This document shows, in pieces, positions 8,198-16,652 of a stretch of 64,000 bases of DNA. The translations under genes were made by a program, and so were the position numbers. Each line of letters begins with the position of its first letter. Position 1 is the first letter of the stretch. Under the pieces are notes generated by a model. The model was not told the DNA's origin. It worked only from the letters and a program-made list of their open reading frames with translations, and ran no database searches. The stretch is from Congregibacter litoralis KT71 (GTDB lineage: Bacteria; Pseudomonadota; Gammaproteobacteria; Pseudomonadales; Halieaceae): contig NZ_CM002299.1 in assembly GCF_000153125.2 (NCBI RefSeq), forward strand, positions 3,422,928 to 3,486,927, read 5' to 3'.

Positions 8198-9066
8198 ACA
8201 CTTTCCAGTTGTTTTTCGTGATGCTGTTCGTAGTCTACAGGTGACAGCAGGCTGTTCGAGCCATGCCGGCGTCTGACGTTGTAGAACATCTCGATATAGT
8301 CAAAGATATCGGCCCGGGCATCCTGCCGGGTCGGATATATCTTGCGCTTCACGCGCTCGCGTTTCAGAAGCTGGAAGAAGCTTTCAGCGACTGCGTTGTC
8401 ATGGCAGTTGCCGCGTCTGCTCATACTGCCCTCAAGGCCGTTTGCGCGTAGAAACGCGCTCCAGTCATAGCTTGTGTATTGACTGCCCTGGTCCGAATGA
8501 ACAAGTACCTTGCTCACCGGCTTGCGACGCCACACCGACATCAACAAGGCATCTAGAACCAGATCGCTCGTGATCCGTGATTGCATCGACCAGCCAATCA
8601 CCCGGCGCGAGAATAAGTCGATGACCACGGCCAGGTACAACCAGCCTTCGTGGGTCCGAATATGGGTGATGTCGGTCGCCCATCGCTCGTTCGGCGCAGC
8701 CGGATTAAACTGTCTCTGCAGGACATTAGGCGTCACATCATGCGCTTTTCCAGCCTTATGCCGTGGCTTGCGATATCCAACCTGCGCCCTGATTCCAGCG
8801 TCTTTCATGAGACGGTGGACACGGTTGGGGCCGCAACACTCGCCTATTTCATGCAAATCACGATGGATCTTCCGATAGCCATACACAGCACCGGACTCGA
8901 GCCAGAACTGCTTGATCAGGCCAGAGAGCCGCTTGTCCTCACAACGGCGAGTCGATTGCGGCTGTCGACGCCACGCATAGAAACCGCTGGGGTGAACGTT
9001 AAGCAAAGAACACAGATGCCGCACCGGCAACTGGTGGCGATGGGATTGAATAAAAGCGTACTTCAC
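8194..9066 (-). CDS. IS3-family transposase OrfB, copy A
   Basis: 290-aa DDE integrase. It has an N-terminal HTH-like region (HQLPVRHLCSLLNVHPSGFY), then Asp in RWATDITHIRTHEGW, Asp in VLVHSDQGSQYTSYDW and Glu in NAVAESFFQLLKRE. The frame is intact and identical to copy B. Its GTG start overlaps the orfA stop, and an A7G run just upstream is the likely -1 frameshift site. Confidence 0.9.
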   Translation of the reverse strand: MKYAFIQSHRHQLPVRHLCSLLNVHPSGFYAWRRQPQSTRRCEDKRLSGLIKQFWLESGAVYGYRKIHRDLHEIGECCGPNRVHRLMKDAGIRAQVGYRKPRHKAGKAHDVTPNVLQRQFNPAAPNERWATDITHIRTHEGWLYLAVVIDLFSRRVIGWSMQSRITSDLVLDALLMSVWRRKPVSKVLVHSDQGSQYTSYDWSAFLRANGLEGSMSRRGNCHDNAVAESFFQLLKRERVKRKIYPTRQDARADIFDYIEMFYNVRRRHGSNSLLSPVDYEQHHEKQLESV

Positions 9067-9341
9067 TCGGATTGGCTCGCGAAGTACGCCGCGGCTTTTT
9101 TTAGAATGTCACGCTCCTCCGTGACACGCTTAAGCTCTTTTTGTAGCCGACGAATCTCGGCCTGATCATCAGCCTCCACTCGATGTTGCTCAGCAGCCGG
9201 CCCGTACTTCTTCACCCAGGCATACAGACTGTGCGTCGTCACGCCCAGCCGACTGGCCACGTCCGCCACGCTGTAGCCGCGATCAGTAATCTGGCGAACA
9301 GCTTCTCTCTTGAATTCTTCGGGGTAACGCTTGTTGCTCAT
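9063..9341 (-). CDS. IS3-family transposase OrfA, copy A
   Basis: 92-aa helix-turn-helix subunit: MSNKRYPEEFKREAV, a predicted HTH (YSVADVASRLGVTTHSLYAWV) and a coiled coil (IRRLQKELKRVTEERDILKK-type). Start ATG 9341 is preceded by GAGAGGTG; an upstream in-frame start at 9362 is less likely. Identical to the copy B gene. Confidence 0.9.
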   Translation of the reverse strand: MSNKRYPEEFKREAVRQITDRGYSVADVASRLGVTTHSLYAWVKKYGPAAEQHRVEADDQAEIRRLQKELKRVTEERDILKKAAAYFASQSE

Positions 9342-9404
9342 AAACACCTCTCTGATAGCCATTTTCTATGGCTGAAAGGTGTCTAGCAAACTGGTGGCGA
9401 TTCA

Positions 9405-9757
9405 GACTGTAATGCTGAGCTTCCCGTTTTGTAAGTTCCCGCATGGATAAATATCTGCATAACTGGCTCTGATAAGTGCTCTCTGAACCTCAATCCCAAA
9501 ATTTAGTTCAATCACAAAGTTCCGCAAGGAGTGGCTCCGTCACACCAAACTCAAACTCAAACTCAAACTCAAACTCAAACAGCTTTTGTTCGTAAACTGA
9601 AACGCAATGCGAAGCCAAAGGTCGCGTTCTAGTTGCTGAAGCCAGGAAAGTCGAAGCGCGTTGTCGAGCTACATCACGTGGCACATGACAAAAAACTCAT
9701 ACTGGCAGCTTCGGGTCAGAAATACGGTGCTATCAATCCCTCATTGCCGACATTGAC
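9405..9757. other. Non-coding stretch between IS copy A and the glycosyltransferase
   Basis: This 353-base interval lies downstream of the minus-strand glycosyltransferase gene. It holds a hexanucleotide tandem repeat (9546-9581) and short open stretches of up to about 44 codons with no recognisable family. It may be decayed coding DNA left by rearrangement next to IS copy A. Confidence 0.4.
9546..9581. repeat. CAAACT hexanucleotide tandem repeat
   Basis: Five perfect CAAACT units plus a final CAAAC(A) run from 9546 to 9581. It lies 3' of the glycosyltransferase gene (ends 9758) and outside any supported reading frame, so it is not an obvious contingency locus for protein phase variation. 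Confidence 0.9.
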
Positions 9758-11095
9758 CTACTTGAGGACGTGACTGCCAAGCCAAGTGTAACTTTCTTTA
9801 AAATCAACGCCGCTCTGTCGAAAGTAACTCATACCATGCAACTCATTTACTTTCACTGCTAAAGGCGATGGCGAAGGTGACTCCCGATGCTGCGGATGAA
9901 GTAACTCAATTGCATCTATCGCTTCTGCAAGCCGCTCCGTAGCGGCCTCTGCAGAACGATGCTCCATAATATAGTTTCGACAACGCATGGTTGGTTGCCT
10001 CTCTATCAAGCCACTTACTACGTCACATAGGTCGTTTTCCGAAGCGAACTGGCCAGTGTGCTCGTTGACGAAATCGTACTTAACGCCGTAGTTATGCCCT
10101 TCTCGCATCACAACGGGCGTGTCGCAAAGCATGCTTTCAATGATAGCTCGATTGTTACCTTCGAATTTTGACCAAAGAACGCTAGCTTTCGACTGCCGCA
10201 ACAAATCCGCGACCTCGGTTGGTGTAACCCATTCATAGAACTCGACGACTTGCTGCACCCCAGCATCAGCTGCCATCTGCTGAATATCTTCTTTGGTGAG
10301 ATCTACTGGATAGCCCACGAGGGCGATTCTGAAGTTCGGATCTTGCTTTACTAGAGGAGCAATCGCCGTAAAGAAAGCTTGATGTCTTTTGAATCTTGCC
10401 CATCCAGCCACCATAATCAAATCTATGGGCCGATGAACACCAGCCTCAGGACTATGAAACATGTCATGATTGATAAACCAACTAGGGCCAACATCTACAG
10501 GAATTAGATTACTCCTTAGCTGCTCAATAAACGCAAAATCACGTGGCTCGTACGCTTGAACCAAAATCGGCGCTTTAAATTGGGTAAAAGCCAAAATGTC
10601 CGCCTCACAAAGCCCTGCCCAGCTTGGCTCAAGAATGAGGTGAAAGCGTTCCAGTATTTTTTCGACATCATAAAATTTCAGGAAGGGCAAAAAATATGCA
10701 TTGTAGTTAATGATGATTACGCCTTTGGACGCATCTCCAGGGTTGCGTAGCACAGTAACGATGCCGTCGAGCATCAGCTTGGGGTCATTGAAGAACTTTG
10801 AAGTGCGTTCGCATGGCCCGAGGTCGGCAAGAGCTGCCTCCGTTATGTTTTCTCCTGCCTTGGAATCACTCAAATACAAGCGATCCACTGTCGCAACGGC
10901 AAGCGCGCTGCTACCGCGCCATCCAACCCGGAACATGGCACTTACGATAGAGAGCTGACGAGCGTAACTACGCCGCACACCAAGAACTCGTGCCACAACA
11001 CCGCCGATCATTGTCAACGGCCATTTTGCGCTATTGTGGTCGTACTTTATAAACTCTTCAATGGAACTATGTCTAAGGGCTTTCACTATACGCAC
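9758..11095 (-). CDS. Glycosyltransferase, GT4-like (GT-B fold)
   Basis: 445-aa protein. Its second half has the GT4 layout: a WARFKRHQAFFTAIAPL segment after a strand (IDLIMVAGW), a FRIALVGYP strand, EWVTPTEVADLLRQSKASVLWSKFEGNNRAIIESML, where the Glu-x7-Glu-like pair (E...E) binds the donor sugar phosphate in this family, then a typical DTPVV strand. It is expected to be cytoplasmic and to add a sugar to a lipid-linked glycan. It lies alone between two inverted copies of the same IS, with no co-directional neighbour. Substrate unknown. Confidence 0.75.
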   Translation of the reverse strand: MRIVKALRHSSIEEFIKYDHNSAKWPLTMIGGVVARVLGVRRSYARQLSIVSAMFRVGWRGSSALAVATVDRLYLSDSKAGENITEAALADLGPCERTSKFFNDPKLMLDGIVTVLRNPGDASKGVIIINYNAYFLPFLKFYDVEKILERFHLILEPSWAGLCEADILAFTQFKAPILVQAYEPRDFAFIEQLRSNLIPVDVGPSWFINHDMFHSPEAGVHRPIDLIMVAGWARFKRHQAFFTAIAPLVKQDPNFRIALVGYPVDLTKEDIQQMAADAGVQQVVEFYEWVTPTEVADLLRQSKASVLWSKFEGNNRAIIESMLCDTPVVMREGHNYGVKYDFVNEHTGQFASENDLCDVVSGLIERQPTMRCRNYIMEHRSAEAATERLAEAIDAIELLHPQHRESPSPSPLAVKVNELHGMSYFRQSGVDFKESYTWLGSHVLK

Positions 11096-11445
11096 ACTGG
11101 GTTCTCAGAAGCGGAATTGGTCTTGCACCACACTTGTTTTGATCCACTGCATCGCCATGATCACCGGCACATGATGACGCCAAGTGCCATATCTCATCCA
11201 AGATGAGCCTCACAACGTCACTAACCGAACGCAGAGAGACACGCATAACTTAATCAATGAATGCCAAGCCTAAACATGTTACCAATCAAAAGGGTTGGTT
11301 AGTAGCCGAGCAGCCAAGAGGACGTGACGATGATCACACTTAGTTTTAAAAATATGTCGTAGGCTTGTAGCGAAACATACTGGGGGTCAAGCACACACAG
11401 AATTAAAGGCTATATCGCTTGATGCTCAGGTAACGAGTGCCTCTA
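11096..11445. promoter_or_regulatory. Upstream region of the IS-flanked glycosyltransferase
   Basis: 350 bases between the glycosyltransferase start (minus strand) and IS copy B. It presumably contains the glycosyltransferase promoter. I see no open frame with a recognisable product and no clear regulatory motif. Confidence 0.3.
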
Positions 11446-11508
11446 TGAATCGCCACCAGTTTGCTAGACACCTTTCAGCCATAGAAAATGGCTATCAGAG
11501 AGGTGTTT

Positions 11509-11787
11509 ATGAGCAACAAGCGTTACCCCGAAGAATTCAAGAGAGAAGCTGTTCGCCAGATTACTGATCGCGGCTACAGCGTGGCGGACGTGGCCAGTCG
11601 GCTGGGCGTGACGACGCACAGTCTGTATGCCTGGGTGAAGAAGTACGGGCCGGCTGCTGAGCAACATCGAGTGGAGGCTGATGATCAGGCCGAGATTCGT
11701 CGGCTACAAAAAGAGCTTAAGCGTGTCACGGAGGAGCGTGACATTCTAAAAAAAGCCGCGGCGTACTTCGCGAGCCAATCCGAGTGA
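11509..11787 (+). CDS. IS3-family transposase OrfA, copy B
   Basis: 92-aa helix-turn-helix subunit, identical to the copy A protein. ATG 11509 follows GAGAGGTG. The 3' end contains an A7G run (near 11746-11753) that is a likely -1 frameshift site for making OrfAB. Confidence 0.9.
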   Translation: MSNKRYPEEFKREAVRQITDRGYSVADVASRLGVTTHSLYAWVKKYGPAAEQHRVEADDQAEIRRLQKELKRVTEERDILKKAAAYFASQSE

Positions 11788-12656
11788 AGTACGCTTTTAT
11801 TCAATCCCATCGCCACCAGTTGCCGGTGCGGCATCTGTGTTCTTTGCTTAACGTTCACCCCAGCGGTTTCTATGCGTGGCGTCGACAGCCGCAATCGACT
11901 CGCCGTTGTGAGGACAAGCGGCTCTCTGGCCTGATCAAGCAGTTCTGGCTCGAGTCCGGTGCTGTGTATGGCTATCGGAAGATCCATCGTGATTTGCATG
12001 AAATAGGCGAGTGTTGCGGCCCCAACCGTGTCCACCGTCTCATGAAAGACGCTGGAATCAGGGCGCAGGTTGGATATCGCAAGCCACGGCATAAGGCTGG
12101 AAAAGCGCATGATGTGACGCCTAATGTCCTGCAGAGACAGTTTAATCCGGCTGCGCCGAACGAGCGATGGGCGACCGACATCACCCATATTCGGACCCAC
12201 GAAGGCTGGTTGTACCTGGCCGTGGTCATCGACTTATTCTCGCGCCGGGTGATTGGCTGGTCGATGCAATCACGGATCACGAGCGATCTGGTTCTAGATG
12301 CCTTGTTGATGTCGGTGTGGCGTCGCAAGCCGGTGAGCAAGGTACTTGTTCATTCGGACCAGGGCAGTCAATACACAAGCTATGACTGGAGCGCGTTTCT
12401 ACGCGCAAACGGCCTTGAGGGCAGTATGAGCAGACGCGGCAACTGCCATGACAACGCAGTCGCTGAAAGCTTCTTCCAGCTTCTGAAACGCGAGCGCGTG
12501 AAGCGCAAGATATATCCGACCCGGCAGGATGCCCGGGCCGATATCTTTGACTATATCGAGATGTTCTACAACGTCAGACGCCGGCATGGCTCGAACAGCC
12601 TGCTGTCACCTGTAGACTACGAACAGCATCACGAAAAACAACTGGAAAGTGTCTAG
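11784..12656 (+). CDS. IS3-family transposase OrfB, copy B
   Basis: 290-aa DDE integrase with all three acidic residues in place (TDITH, HSDQGSQY, NAVAESFF), identical to copy A. It begins at a GTG overlapping the orfA stop. Both copies appear active-looking, so either could move or serve as a recombination partner. Confidence 0.9.
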   Translation: MKYAFIQSHRHQLPVRHLCSLLNVHPSGFYAWRRQPQSTRRCEDKRLSGLIKQFWLESGAVYGYRKIHRDLHEIGECCGPNRVHRLMKDAGIRAQVGYRKPRHKAGKAHDVTPNVLQRQFNPAAPNERWATDITHIRTHEGWLYLAVVIDLFSRRVIGWSMQSRITSDLVLDALLMSVWRRKPVSKVLVHSDQGSQYTSYDWSAFLRANGLEGSMSRRGNCHDNAVAESFFQLLKRERVKRKIYPTRQDARADIFDYIEMFYNVRRRHGSNSLLSPVDYEQHHEKQLESV

Positions 12657-12738
12657 AGAACTGGTGGCGATTCACTATGTATTGCCGAACGCCCGGTTAC
12701 CTGCCTGCTTCCCCCTGTAGAGACCGAACCGGAATGTG

Positions 12739-13395
12739 ATGATTTACACAATAACAACCAGCTTTAGGATAGCGTTAACCGTAAGCTCAGTAGTCGCGTT
12801 AATCGCTTTGTACACCTATAAAAGCGACGATGCTGATAGAAGTCGTCACCTCTTTTTGATCCAAGACTTAGCGGGCGGGACCTACACTACTTTATTGGTG
12901 GGCACTTCAACAATTCGGCGTATCCCGTTCAACGCCCTCGCTGAGTGCCGCCCCTTCCGATTGAGAGGGCTAAACTCTGCGCTACTAATAGACGTGAGCT
13001 TGTATATGTCTGCAATCAAACCAGACGACCAAGTTCATACCATACTGCTGTATGCGGGAGAGAACGACTTGTCTAACGGCAAGAAATTTTACGATATCCA
13101 GGAGAAATTCACTGAGCTACTCAATATGCTAGAGAAAAAGTTTTCGCGTGCGAAAATCATAATAATCGGCTTGAAATTCTCTACTGCAAGAAAAGCCGCT
13201 TGGCCCGAATTTCGTCAGTTCAACGCCTTTGCCAAACAATGGGCCTCTGCCAATTCAAGAGGTAACTACATAGATACAGCATGGTCTGAAGAAGAAAACG
13301 CATCAGCTTTTTTTGAGGAAGACGGAGTACACCTTAACGATCGAGGTTACCGTAAGCTTCTACCAACTATCACTGAGGCTTGCAAAGCAATATGA
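12739..13395 (+). CDS. SGNH/GDSL-type hydrolase with N-terminal membrane anchor
   Basis: 218-aa protein. An N-terminal hydrophobic segment (residues about 8-26) acts as a signal or anchor, then an SGNH-like fold follows: block I LLVGTSTIR (Gly-Thr-Ser in place of Gly-Asp-Ser), block III YAGENDLS (GxND) and block V DGVHLNDRGY (Asp-x2-His). Such periplasmic proteins often move or remove acetyl groups on glycans. ATG 12739 has GGA just upstream; GTG 12736 is an alternative. The stop overlaps the start of the acyltransferase (ATGA), so the two are probably co-translated and work on the same glycan. Confidence 0.7.
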   Translation: MIYTITTSFRIALTVSSVVALIALYTYKSDDADRSRHLFLIQDLAGGTYTTLLVGTSTIRRIPFNALAECRPFRLRGLNSALLIDVSLYMSAIKPDDQVHTILLYAGENDLSNGKKFYDIQEKFTELLNMLEKKFSRAKIIIIGLKFSTARKAAWPEFRQFNAFAKQWASANSRGNYIDTAWSEEENASAFFEEDGVHLNDRGYRKLLPTITEACKAI

Positions 13396-14477
13396 CCCGT
13401 CTACATTACATGGATTCAATGCGCGCTGTGCTGATGATGCTAGGTGTCGTCCTACATACAGCGCAAATCTATAATCCAGACCAGTCATGGGTCCTGTACA
13501 CGACAACGGACTCGAGCAAAGTAGCCAAAGTTTTCTACGAATCCATTCATCTCTTTAGAATGCCTGCGTTTTTCGTTATTTCTGGTTTCTTTTGCGGCTT
13601 AACATTACAGCGCTATGGGGCATTGAAGTTTCTTAAGGTGAGAATTCCGCGACTCGTCATACCGATGGTTACAACAGCACTAACATTAAATGTTCTTCAG
13701 TTTTATGTTTTAAGTGCATCGGGATGGTCAAGTGACACTTGGGAAACCTTCTTCCTGCAAGGAGGCTGGGTCAGTCATCTCTGGTTTCTGGCTAATTTGA
13801 CATTTTACTTTTTCGTGACAGCAACTGTTTTTTCCTTCGTGCCGAAGAGGGTGTCGTCGCTAGCAAACGTTTTTCTAGATCACGCTGCGAAACTATCAGG
13901 ACTATTTTTCTTGCTACTTTTACCAACGATTACGTTGCTAATAATGTCGCTGGGCCAATTAGGGTTCCCTCTTTACAGTCAGTTCTGGAACACAATATCA
14001 GTCTATCAATTGGTGTTGTACGTGCCGTTCTTTACGGTAGGGCTTTTGTTTGGCACCAAGTTTCAGTTTCTAGATAAAGCAATCGGTTTATCTGCGACTT
14101 GGCTGATAGCGTTGTTAGTGGCGTGTCAACTTTCACTGCAGTATCTCTCTGATGTGGGACGCCTTGACGCGATTTTTCAACTTTATTTTTCAACCCTAGC
14201 AGCCTGGTGCGCGATTCTAGTGGTGTTTAAGTCATTCCATTACTTTGCTAACCGTAGCTCAAGAAGCTGGCAGTTCCTGTCCGATTCTGCCTACACTGTT
14301 TATCTCTTTCACCACGCAATGGTGATCATTCTTGGAATCATTGCCATTAAGCTTGAACTAGCATTCTGGATTGGTTTTCCCGCTATCATATGCATTGTTT
14401 TGATCTGTACTCTAGCTTTCCACCTTTTCTTGATAATACCCAACCGCAAACTTCGATTCCTTTTCAACGGCAAGTAA
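13392..14477 (+). CDS. Acyltransferase-3 family membrane protein (OafA/OpgC-like)
   Basis: 361-aa polytopic membrane protein. Near the N-terminus MDSMRAVLMMLGVVLHTAQIY contains the His of the acyltransferase-3 family. It is followed by FRMPAFFVISGFF and the Arg-containing loop KVRIPRLVIP, then about eight more hydrophobic helices. The family acetylates or succinylates extracellular glycans; sequence order resembles MdoC/OpgC. ATG 13392 overlaps the SGNH hydrolase stop. In many OafA proteins these two activities are fused, whereas here they are adjacent separate genes. Confidence 0.8.
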   Translation: MTRLHYMDSMRAVLMMLGVVLHTAQIYNPDQSWVLYTTTDSSKVAKVFYESIHLFRMPAFFVISGFFCGLTLQRYGALKFLKVRIPRLVIPMVTTALTLNVLQFYVLSASGWSSDTWETFFLQGGWVSHLWFLANLTFYFFVTATVFSFVPKRVSSLANVFLDHAAKLSGLFFLLLLPTITLLIMSLGQLGFPLYSQFWNTISVYQLVLYVPFFTVGLLFGTKFQFLDKAIGLSATWLIALLVACQLSLQYLSDVGRLDAIFQLYFSTLAAWCAILVVFKSFHYFANRSSRSWQFLSDSAYTVYLFHHAMVIILGIIAIKLELAFWIGFPAIICIVLICTLAFHLFLIIPNRKLRFLFNGK

Positions 14478-14524
14478 CGTTCGAGTACTGCCACTTAACT
14501 AGAGGTGCAACTGAATCAGATAGG

Positions 14525-15700
14525 CTATGCCTTAGGAAACCTGTAAGCAAAAATGGCGGGCGACTTCTCCGGACCACCTTGACTGGTGTCCATATAGCTA
14601 CACAGATAAAGAATGCCCTCTCGGTCATCAAAATAAGCACCTCGGACACCAAAGCCTAGTTCGAGCTCCCCATATTCATACGGTCGAGGATCGAAGATAT
14701 TAGGTGCATCCAAAATATCCTGGAGTCTAAACCTCCAGTAATAATTGTAGTAGTCATCAGCCTCAAGAGCGTCAAACCCAGAACCTCGAACTTTGTAGGC
14801 TATGCCTGACTTCAGGCCACCAGTTCTCCCAATACAGATATAGTCATCGCCCCAAATGAATCCAGTCCACACTCGAGAGAGCTCATTGAAAACAGGGTCA
14901 CCAACTTCTTGCCGATCGTAGCTTCCCATCGGGTTTTCTAGCGAGAAAAGCATTAAAGGTTTTGCTGTTGCTGCCCCGGTTGGAGACCCGTCCATGGCGT
15001 ATAGCGAGGGGCCAATGGAATGACGATGATTTATCGGAGTGTTTTTACTACTTCCCAGTAAGTGGGTGCCGCCTAGAGACTGCTGCCATACAAAAGGGAT
15101 CTCTTGCATCCATCCCGCTGAGCGTGCGTGACCTTTCGTTGAATAAAACTTATCGACTGACCCGTCATAGTGGAGTATGGCAAGGTCTTTAGTATTGTTA
15201 GCATCGGCATCGTAGTATTCTTGCGTGAGTACAAAAACTCGTCCTCCGTCATCGTACAAACCCATTATAGGCCAGCTAACGGAATTCCCTCTTGGCTCAA
15301 TTTGTACATACGGCATCACGTTGTCTGCTAAAGGAGCATCTTGAAGCTCTGTATCCTCAAAGGCCAGTGGTCCAAACTTACCAACGCCATTGCCATACTC
15401 GTGGCCTGCGAGCCAAAGATAATTATCTCGAACAGCAAAAGCGCCATGGCCAAAGGCAGCTCGCATATATTCCCCGCCAAAGTTCATGTTCCTTACGCGC
15501 GTTACACCAAGATAAGAAGAACCGAATATGGCATCCCCCTCGGACCCTAACTCTTCAGGCGGTATTTGCGCACCAGGCAGTGCAGAGGCGGTGGCGACCC
15601 CCGCCTCCGACGAACTAGAAGAGCCACCGCAGCCCGCGAGCCCTAAAGTCACCGTACCGGTTATTAGCGTAATTGCTCTTCTTCTGGTCACGTTACTCAT
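14525..15700 (-). CDS. Secreted lipoprotein of unknown function
   Basis: 391-aa protein. The N-terminus MSNVTRRRAITLITGTVTLG leads to a lipobox (LAGC) followed by a Gly/Ser-rich linker; the paired arginines suggest possible Tat export. The rest is rich in Trp, Tyr, Gly and Asp with repeated strand-like segments (DNYLWLAGHEYGNGVG, DYICIGRTGGLKSG), perhaps a beta-propeller, but I recognise no family. Start ATG 15700 is preferred over the longer frame because it gives a proper signal peptide. It converges with the acyltransferase gene, and the transglutaminase-like gene starts divergently 140 bases away. Confidence 0.6.
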   Translation of the reverse strand: MSNVTRRRAITLITGTVTLGLAGCGGSSSSSEAGVATASALPGAQIPPEELGSEGDAIFGSSYLGVTRVRNMNFGGEYMRAAFGHGAFAVRDNYLWLAGHEYGNGVGKFGPLAFEDTELQDAPLADNVMPYVQIEPRGNSVSWPIMGLYDDGGRVFVLTQEYYDADANNTKDLAILHYDGSVDKFYSTKGHARSAGWMQEIPFVWQQSLGGTHLLGSSKNTPINHRHSIGPSLYAMDGSPTGAATAKPLMLFSLENPMGSYDRQEVGDPVFNELSRVWTGFIWGDDYICIGRTGGLKSGIAYKVRGSGFDALEADDYYNYYWRFRLQDILDAPNIFDPRPYEYGELELGFGVRGAYFDDREGILYLCSYMDTSQGGPEKSPAIFAYRFPKA

Positions 15701-15839
15701 AGAATATCTCAGAAAAAATAATTGCACTGCCCAACTTGTGCGAGTATAGCCTTTCTGTAGTATACGCGAGCCGCTACAGCGGTCTAAGGACAAGCACCCA
15801 CCGCATCACCCAAATAGGAAGCCCTGCGCAAAACAAGAA

Positions 15840-16652
15840 ATGCGTCAAACGACTACACTGACCGTACGATTAGCTGCCTCTGCGGGGTTGGTGCTACTTT
15901 CACTGAACTTCTTTGGACTTACGCAAAATCTTCGTCCTGAGGGCCTAACACCAGATGTGCTGCGTTTTGGTGAACGTGACCTCTTGCTATCACAGAATGA
16001 GCTAGAAGAAGAAATAGTGCGTGGCGAGCAAGAAACCGACGCTGAATTTCTGAACAGGGTCACCCACTCTATTGCTGACGGAATGGCACACATCCATTGG
16101 GAGAGATTCGATGCCAACAGATTTCATCAGCAAGTCCCAGTATGGGAAAACTACATTCTATGGGGCATGCGCTACATCACAAAAATCCCTGAATATGAAC
16201 GCTACCATTTTAGTAATGTGGAAAAGTCCATCGAACGCGGTATCGGCATATGCGGAGATGCCAGTATTTTGCTTTCACAAATTCTTACTACCGAAGGCAT
16301 TAGCAACCAAATCGTCAGCATGCCCGATCATGTGATTGTAGTAGCCCGATTGGGCGATCAAGAATTCCTCCTAGATGCCGACTTCGGTGTGGTAGCGGCC
16401 ATATCACTGAACGAGGCAATGCTGCACCCAGCAAGACTGATCGCGGCTTACGCCGCGGAGGATAAATACGATAGTACGGTCTCAGAATTTACGCAGGCGC
16501 TCACGCACACCAATCAAAGATGGGATGGGCCTCAAGCGTTCATAACTAAAAAGTATTACTTCGAAAAACTCGCATACTTTCTGAAATGGACAATCCCCGC
16601 ACTGCTACTACTTGTGGCCTTGTTTCTATTCAGAAACAAGGGCGGCGTTTAA
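15840..16652 (+). CDS. Membrane-anchored transglutaminase-like protein
   Basis: 270-aa protein with a hydrophobic N-terminal segment (residues about 9-26) and a C-terminal helix (about 245-263) ending in basic residues, so the middle is probably periplasmic. The middle holds a Cys-His-Asp layout typical of the transglutaminase/protease fold: Cys in ERGIGICGDASILL, His in MPDHVIVVARL and Asp in FLLDADFGVV. The substrate is unknown. Its 3' end overlaps the O-antigen ligase gene on the other strand by four bases. A role in EPS modification or anchoring is only suggested by position. Confidence 0.6.
   Translation: MRQTTTLTVRLAASAGLVLLSLNFFGLTQNLRPEGLTPDVLRFGERDLLLSQNELEEEIVRGEQETDAEFLNRVTHSIADGMAHIHWERFDANRFHQQVPVWENYILWGMRYITKIPEYERYHFSNVEKSIERGIGICGDASILLSQILTTEGISNQIVSMPDHVIVVARLGDQEFLLDADFGVVAAISLNEAMLHPARLIAAYAAEDKYDSTVSEFTQALTHTNQRWDGPQAFITKKYYFEKLAYFLKWTIPALLLLVALFLFRNKGGV

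Larger units (their letters stand above)
8176..9404 (-). mobile_element. IS3-family element, copy A (1229 bp, inverted relative to copy B)
   Basis: Termini are TGAATCGCCACCAGTT at 8176 and its inverse ending at 9404. The element appears identical to the copy at 11446-12674: both open frames translate to the same proteins. The flanking trinucleotides differ (CAG at 8173-8175, GAC at 9405-9407), so no target duplication survives, which suggests a rearrangement or deletion next to this copy. It interrupts an older IS3 orfA. Confidence 0.92.
11446..12674 (+). mobile_element. IS3-family element, copy B (1229 bp, CTA target duplication)
   Basis: Same termini as copy A (TGAATCGCCACCAGTT at 11446 and its inverse ending at 12674) in the opposite orientation. 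It is flanked by the direct repeat CTA (11443-11445 and 12675-12677), the hallmark of a clean, independent insertion. Confidence 0.95.

Noticed and set aside
8176..12674. Composite transposon carrying a glycosyltransferase
   Set aside because: Outer flanks do not match (CAG on the left, CTA on the right), while copy B alone has a perfect CTA duplication. The copies therefore look like separate insertions, not one transposed unit.
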